DNA of 64,000 nt from Argyresthia goedartella (taxonomy: Eukaryota; Arthropoda; Insecta; Lepidoptera; Argyresthiidae): contig OX463813.1 in the NCBI GenBank assembly GCA_949825045.1, positions 992,001-1,056,000 on the forward strand, read 5' to 3'. Below the pieces are notes generated by a model that saw only the letters and a program-made list of their open reading frames with translations, ran no database searches and was not told where the DNA came from. Within the stretch, counting starts at the first letter, position 1; every line of letters starts with the position of its first letter. The position numbers and the translations under genes are program-made. Below are positions 63,974-64,000 of this stretch, piece by piece.

Positions 63974-64000
63974 CTGGGCTGGAGTATAATTCTCAATGCA

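Larger units (their letters stand above)
61943..64000 (-). mobile_element. LINE E (CR1/jockey-type), runs off right edge
   Basis: Minus-strand LINE with its 3' end at about 61943 (poly-T on the plus strand), a 3' UTR of about 265 bp (61943-62208), and the RT up to the window edge. It abuts the LINE D SGNH segment, so it probably inserted there. The endonuclease would lie beyond 64000. Confidence 0.8.

Noticed and set aside
1..64000. CRISPR arrays, tRNA or rRNA genes, bacterial promoters or operons
   Set aside because: None of the required patterns seen; the window is clearly eukaryotic and repeat-derived. tRNA-like bases occur only as primer-binding sites.

Overview
This window looks like a piece of an insect genome, most likely a moth or butterfly, made almost entirely of transposable elements in nested layers. 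I recognise no host gene, tRNA, rRNA, CRISPR array or prokaryotic operon. The lepidopteran reading rests on a repeat at 8943-9966 of a type common in Lepidoptera, on a maT-type (DD37D) mariner, and on the mix of BEL/Pao and CR1/jockey-type elements. It is an inference, not a database match. Family names (BEL-1 to BEL-4, LINE A to F, copies A1 to A5) are labels made up for this annotation.

Layout. 1-4284 (minus): BEL-1, a GC-rich BEL/Pao element running off the left edge. 5645-24180: an old minus-strand LINE F, cut twice by plus-strand LINE A copies. Copy A1 (5764-13334) carries a DD37D mariner, a SINE-like repeat and an antisense LINE A fragment. Copy A2 (13803-23783) carries a DD82E Tc1/mariner element and LINE B. 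24219-27227 (minus): LINE A copy A3, split by LINE C. 27858-36776 (plus): BEL-2, a decayed BEL/Pao element with both LTRs and a 5-bp target duplication, holding a 2.5-kb unidentified insertion and a small retroposon. 36976-46619 (minus): BEL-3, an env-bearing BEL/Pao element with a truncated 5' LTR and a LINE A insertion. 46807-49290: a decayed gene of an insect DUF7869-like family with apparent introns. 49291-51039: non-coding, with several repeats and a large fold-back palindrome. 51040-61942 (minus): LINE D, interrupted by BEL-4 (51674-60560, plus). 61943-64000 (minus): LINE E, running off the right edge.

BEL-4 is the standout. Its two 255-bp LTRs look identical, it has a GAAAG target duplication and a primer-binding site, and one uninterrupted 2545-residue frame covers Gag, protease, reverse transcriptase, RNase H, integrase and an envelope-like module. 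It is the only element here that looks recently active. Nearly every other coding region is broken by stops, frameshifts, deletions or insertions.

The nesting gives a relative order of events: LINE F, then A1 and A2, then the mariner elements and LINE B; LINE D before BEL-4; BEL-3 before LINE A copy A4. Two LINE or gene frames are also broken by near-perfect inverted duplications (fold-back palindromes), and a third palindrome lies in non-coding DNA.
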